Part shown: one piece after another, positions 59,865 through 64,000 of the stretch
How the letters are laid out: each line of letters begins with the position of its first letter
Numbering within the stretch: position 1 is the first letter of the stretch
Assembly: GCA_025890175.1 (NCBI GenBank)
Contig: JANPYM010000002.1
Location: 2,494,006 to 2,558,005, forward strand
Direction: 5' to 3'
Length of the DNA: 64,000 nt
Origin: Ciborinia camelliae
Lineage: Eukaryota > Ascomycota > Leotiomycetes > Helotiales > Sclerotiniaceae
Notes under the pieces: generated by a model
Database searches by the model: none
The model's input: only the letters and a program-made list of their open reading frames with translations
What the model was told of the DNA's origin: nothing
Translations under genes and position numbers: made by a program

Positions 59865-61501
59865 ATGACAGGTAAGACTTGCTCTCAAGACATTTGATCG
59901 TAAGTGCTAACTTTCATGGGATATGAAGGTTCAAATACACCTGTGCCAAATAAGAAGAAGAAAAAGGATGATTGTATCAAAACCTTCGAGCTTAGAGGTG
60001 GCAATCCACGATCACAGAAAATTGCCCCGGCCTATCAGGGCACGTTCGCTTGGATTTGGGAAGAAGTCCCTGGCTTTCTCACGTGGCTGAGGGATGGAAC
60101 TTCAAATGGCTGCTATTGTATCCAAGGAAAGCCTGGATCCGGAAAGTCTACTGTGATGAAGTATCTATGTGACCATTTCTCATCTGGTATCAAGGTGGCA
60201 CATCTAAAGCCATCATCAGCCATTTCTTTCATGAATTTGGCACACCAGATGAGAAGGTCTTGCGAGGATGTCTCTCCTCGCTCCTTCAATAGTTGCTGGG
60301 CATATTTCCCGACCTCTCTTTGACTGTTTTACCGATACTTGAGCAGGCTACAAGACAAGCTGGAGCAGAATATTTCACATGGGAAGAGGCGACCTTGAAA
60401 GCGGCTCTCATAGAAATCATTCGCAACTGGAATTTCGAAGCAACGGTATACATATTCATCGACGGGTTAGACGAATGCGGCGAGACTGAAATAGCCAGAA
60501 GGGAGAGCCTTCATTTTTTGAAGGGCCGAGTCGAAGAAGCCTCAAAAGAATTGCTGACCTTAAGATTATGTCTTTCTAGTCCACCACAAAATGCGATAAA
60601 CGCCCTTCTTTTTGAATCTAGCGGCCTCATCGTTCAAAAATATACGAAGCATGACATACTCAATTATGCTAAAACGGAATTGCAAAAGTTGTCGAATCGA
60701 GAACAGCATCATTTCGGCCCAGTTCAGGATAGACTGGTCAATAGCATTGCTAACAAGGCCGATGGTGTCTTTCTCTGGGTGGTATTTACGTTGAGAGAGA
60801 TAATAGATGCAATCGGTAGCGGTGAAGATTACAGAACGTTTCAAAATCTCATTGACGATCAATCTGGGGATATTGTAGATCGTTATACCTCGATTGTCAA
60901 CAAGATTTTTATAAAACCCAGTACCAGGACTAGCCACACTTGGGCGTATTTCGCCATGTTTTTTTCTCATCTGAGAATAATCAAAGCTCTTATGCTCGAA
61001 CTTGTTCCGCCTTCACACTGTTCGACCTTTCCTTCGTAAACAAGTCTCTTGACGATATCGATGATCGTATCCCTGCGCCAACACTGGAATCAAGAATCAA
61101 ATTATATCAGCCTTCGGTGCGAAACGACGGAAAGGGTTTTACGAAACAATTGTGGGAATCTCCTGGAAGTTGTCCATCCGAACATAGTCAGACGTTGTAC
61201 CAATATTGCGACGCTACCATATTCACAAACCATAGAATGTTCTGTACAGCTGGTCCATAGATCTGTTTGTGAGTTCATCATACAGCATAAGAAGTTTGCC
61301 TCTTTCTATAAGGAAGCTAAAGAGAGTGACTGGCTTGGTGCAAGAACTACGCAACTTCGGTGTTGTCTAGGAACTTTGGTTACAACCCTCAAATGGAGGC
61401 GTCCGTGGACTGATGATCTAGAGCTCGCTAATCTGGTTGCCAGTAAAATTTGCTCTTTCTTTATAGTGGCTGCCTACTTGCCTGTCCGCCAGATACTCTA
61501 G
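59865..61501 (+). pseudogene. NACHT-domain NLR-like receptor, frameshifted
   Basis: Signalling NTPase of the fungal NLR type. A plausible 57-base intron (59872-59928, branch GTGCTAAC) precedes frame 0, which carries the NACHT lead-in YQGTFAWIWEEVPGFLTWLRD and P-loop IQGKPGSGKSTVMKYL. The homology (FFHEFGTPDEKVLRGCLSSLLQ) then shifts to another frame near 60215, where an in-frame TAG occurs (60292-60294). It continues with Walker B VYIFIDGLDECGE and KADGVFLWVVFTLREI. Near 60960 the frame changes again (FFSSENNQSSY), and near 61120 it returns (NCGNLLEVV...VQLVHRSVCEFIIQHKKF, the usual post-NACHT block). No single splice scheme repairs all of these, so it is called a pseudogene. Sequencing error is a lesser possibility. 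Confidence 0.75.
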
Positions 61502-62038
61502 TGGGCTTTCAAATGTACCAGTCATGACTCAACCTCGTGGCGGCAATTATCCGAGTAGGCCATTCAGTCAATGAAACCTATAAGGGGTTATCTTGCTAGC
61601 AGTATTTAATCCTGCAACGATTTCTGGTTCTAGTTGGATTTAAATCACGATATCTATGAGCTATTCATGAAAAATGGAGCATGCCTTATTGTCGTTTTGG
61701 GCCCGGAGAACACTTGAATAAGGATGTAGTCAACGGATCCAGTGGTAAGTTAATTCCTTAGGGTATACTTGGATTATCGGTGTATTAGGTCCAGTAATTA
61801 TCAATGTTTGACATTGCCAACAACGTGGGATTTTGATGAATACACAATGCCATCGGAGATCATTCAACAAAGGATTAGAAGTCTTGAGGAAAAGTTCAGG
61901 ACAGACAAACGCTACCTGACCCGGTCAGATAAACGCTTAATTTTGCTAAAGAACCTTGAGATATCACTCAAAGAATTCTTTACCAAAAGCAATAAATCTA
62001 CACCTATCGCGATCATCATTTTTATTATGTTTTATTAA
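61502..62038 (+). other. possible decayed C-terminal part of the NLR
   Basis: A short frame at 61634-61717 contains DIYELFMKNGACLIVV, which has the look of one ankyrin repeat half (ELLLKHGA-type). A later frame (61769-62038) encodes charged helical sequence (SLEEKFRTDKRYLTRSDKRLI) without a known domain. Both lie between the NLR relic and the AT-rich block. Weak evidence only. Confidence 0.3.
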
Positions 62039-62046
62039 TATCACTG

Positions 62047-62209
62047 TATTACCCCAAATAAAAATTAAATGATTTCAAATTGGCCAAGCAGACTACCTAT
62101 CCTTTACAACTTCGTGGATTTAGGGCATTCACTTTAATCCTTAATACAGCATATTATATTTAATACAATAAATATAATATCGTATTTGATATTGTAGAGG
62201 TAATTGTTA
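62047..62209 (+). repeat. direct repeat copy A (163 bp)
   Basis: Aligns without gaps to 62461-62623 at a constant offset of 414. By hand count there are about 33 differences, all transitions; copy A keeps most of the C and G bases, so it is the less mutated copy. Confidence 0.9.
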
Positions 62210-62460
62210 TTATACACCCTTACTAAAGCTTTTTTAATTTAATCTAATTTAATTTAATTTAAATTATATTTGTTTTAAAAAAATAAATAAATAAAATAAT
62301 CGAATTTTATTTGATACAATTTGATAATAAAAAAAATAAAATAAAAAAAAAAAAAAACAAAAAAAAAAAAAAAAAAAAAAAATAATACCCTTATCCCAAT
62401 AAAATTAATATATATAAGACTAATTTATTAATAAAATTATTATATTTATTAATATTATTA

Positions 62461-62623
62461 TATTACCCCGAATAAAAATTAAATAATTTTAAATTAACCA
62501 AATAGATTACTTATTTTTTACAGCTTTATAAATCTAGGACATTTATTTTAATTTTTAATACAACATATTATATTTAATACAACAAATATAATACTATACT
62601 TAATATTATAAAAATAATTGTTA
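62461..62623 (+). repeat. direct repeat copy B (163 bp)
   Basis: Counterpart of copy A. Most differences are C to T or G to A relative to A, on both strands, as RIP produces; only a few go the other way. Confidence 0.9.
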
Positions 62624-64000
62624 AATATAATTTGTAATTAAATAAAATATATTTGTAATATAAAAACTAATAAAATAATAAATCAATTTATTCGATTTAT
62701 TTTAATAATAATACCCTCCCTAATGTTTTAACTATTATAATTTCATAATATAAATAATATAATATATTAATTTAAACAATATAATATAAACAATATAATA
62801 TAAATAATATAATTTAAATAATATAATATAAACAATATAATATAAATAATATAATATAAACAAAATGATATAATAATATATATAATTTAATTGATATTGA
62901 TTTTGTTTTATTTTAAATAAAAAAAGCAATTTATAAATAATCGCATATTTAATATATACTTTTAATATAAAAAAACCTTAATATATTTTTTAAAACATTC
63001 CGAATTTTATTTATTTATTTTTATAATCTTATTATTTTGTATTTTTTTTTATTTTACAAAAATTGTTATTCCTTATCGAAAACTATAGCCTATAAAGTTT
63101 TTATAATTCAGCATTTTTGTTATTTTTAATTTGTATTATATCTTCTATATCATTTTGTTTAAAAAAAAATGAAATATTCGTTTTTTTTTATTTATTAATT
63201 TAAATAATAATAATAATAAAATTTGTAAATTGTTAATAAATAAATTATATAATATTATTATTAGGTATATCAAAATATTTATTACTATTAAATATATATT
63301 CATTTTTTTATAATTAATATTTATTTTGTTTTGTTTTAAATATATTAATATATATTAATTTTTATTTACAAAAATAATATATTAACAAAATAATTTTATT
63401 ACCCCAAAATTTTATATATTTTTTAGATACTTTACCTTATATATAAATTCTTTTTTTTTAAAAAAATTTACAAAAATAATCTTAAAGATTATCGAAATAT
63501 TATTATTATTAATCTTTTCCATTTATAATATTTCTAAAAACTTATCTTCCAATATTCTATATTTTTCCAAATTCAAAATTAATTTTAATAAATTAATCAA
63601 TAATAACTTTACCTTCTTTTTCACCACTTCTCTATTTATTTTTTTTATTTTTTTAATTATTTTTTTAATAAATTCGTTTTCAAATATTTTTATATTATAA
63701 TATCTATCAATATAATAAAATTGTAAATAAACTTTTTATTAAATCAAAATACTTAATTTTATTTGTTTATTATATCTTCTATTTGATTTCATTTTTTTAT
63801 ACATTATATACTTTGCAATATTCAATTCCAATGTTAACCATAATTTCAGACTTTAAATTGTATAAAAAAACTTATATACATTTATTATCAATTAATATAT
63901 AAATCTTGATTTCATTATAAACCTATTCTATAGAAATCTTACATAATATGCCAATATTTTTTCGATTAAATTTAATTATTTAACTAAAAATTTTAAAAAA

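Larger units (their letters stand above)
62039..64000. repeat. AT-rich, RIP-degraded repeat island
   Basis: About 2 kb of AT-rich sequence with almost no CpG or long open frames, beginning sharply after 62040 and running to the window end. It contains a direct repeat pair differing only by transitions (listed separately), a long A tract at 62336-62382, and TAATATAAT simple repeats at 62750-62870. No coding relic can be recognised. This is the picture expected of transposon sequence mutated by RIP. Confidence 0.85.

Noticed and set aside
59990..60010. FELRGG at the start of the NACHT gene, matching the LRGG motif of the 42-48 kb protein
   Set aside because: It occupies the variable lead-in that precedes GTFEWIF-type motifs in fungal NLRs and occurs once; likely coincidence.
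62735..62929. 64-codon minus frame in the AT-rich block
   Set aside because: Tyr/Ile/Leu-only product of TAATATAAT repeats.
1..64000. CRISPR arrays, bacterial operons, riboswitches
   Set aside because: The window is eukaryotic with spliced genes; the tandem arrays lack spacer structure.

Overview
The window is nuclear DNA of a filamentous ascomycete. The signs are short introns with GTRNGT donors, CTAAC or CTAAT branch sites and YAG acceptors, a fungal-type elongation factor 3, a HeLo-domain protein beside a NACHT gene, and an AT-rich block whose repeats differ only by transitions, as repeat-induced point mutation (RIP) leaves. Dispersed TAGG/CCTA microsatellites and overall gene style suggest a Leotiomycete of the Botrytis/Sclerotinia type, but that placement is inference. 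No viral genes were seen.

Layout. 0.4-14.6 kb is a dense housekeeping block: pyruvate dehydrogenase E1 alpha (-), an F-box/WD40 Cdc4-type protein (-), a ZIP transporter of the ZIP9/Atx2 type (-), a 451-bp foldback MITE in the ZIP/HAT1 intergenic region, histone acetyltransferase HAT1 (+), pyrroline-5-carboxylate reductase (-) and CTD kinase gamma subunit CTK3 (+). 15.6-17.7 kb holds a secreted beta-propeller protein (-). After 4.3 kb of intergenic DNA with a 10-N gap come EF-3 (+), a 7-kb gene-poor stretch full of mini- and microsatellites, an AAA+ ATPase (+), an intron-containing tRNA-Ala, mitochondrial malate dehydrogenase (-) and a GH5 glycosidase (+).

From 42.7 kb the content becomes more lineage-specific: a 1,989-residue modular protein with recurrent LRGG-like motifs and three UBA-like domains (-), a 15-exon SLIP-GC-type GTPase with two HMG-box-like segments (-), and an unrecognised basic-tailed protein with a SUMO-interaction-like motif (+). 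A HeLo protein with two HET-s-like C-terminal repeats (-) stands head to head with a decayed NACHT receptor (+). From about 62.05 kb to the end the sequence is AT-rich and apparently RIP-degraded, so the HeLo/NACHT pair lies at the edge of a repeat island.

How they relate: the housekeeping genes serve unrelated pathways and share only divergent or convergent intergenic spaces. The only functional gene pairing visible is HeLo plus NACHT, which has the layout of the het-S/NWD2 amyloid-signalling pair; here the receptor appears broken and the effector intact. All multi-exon models were built by hand from splice signals and checked for a continuous reading frame.
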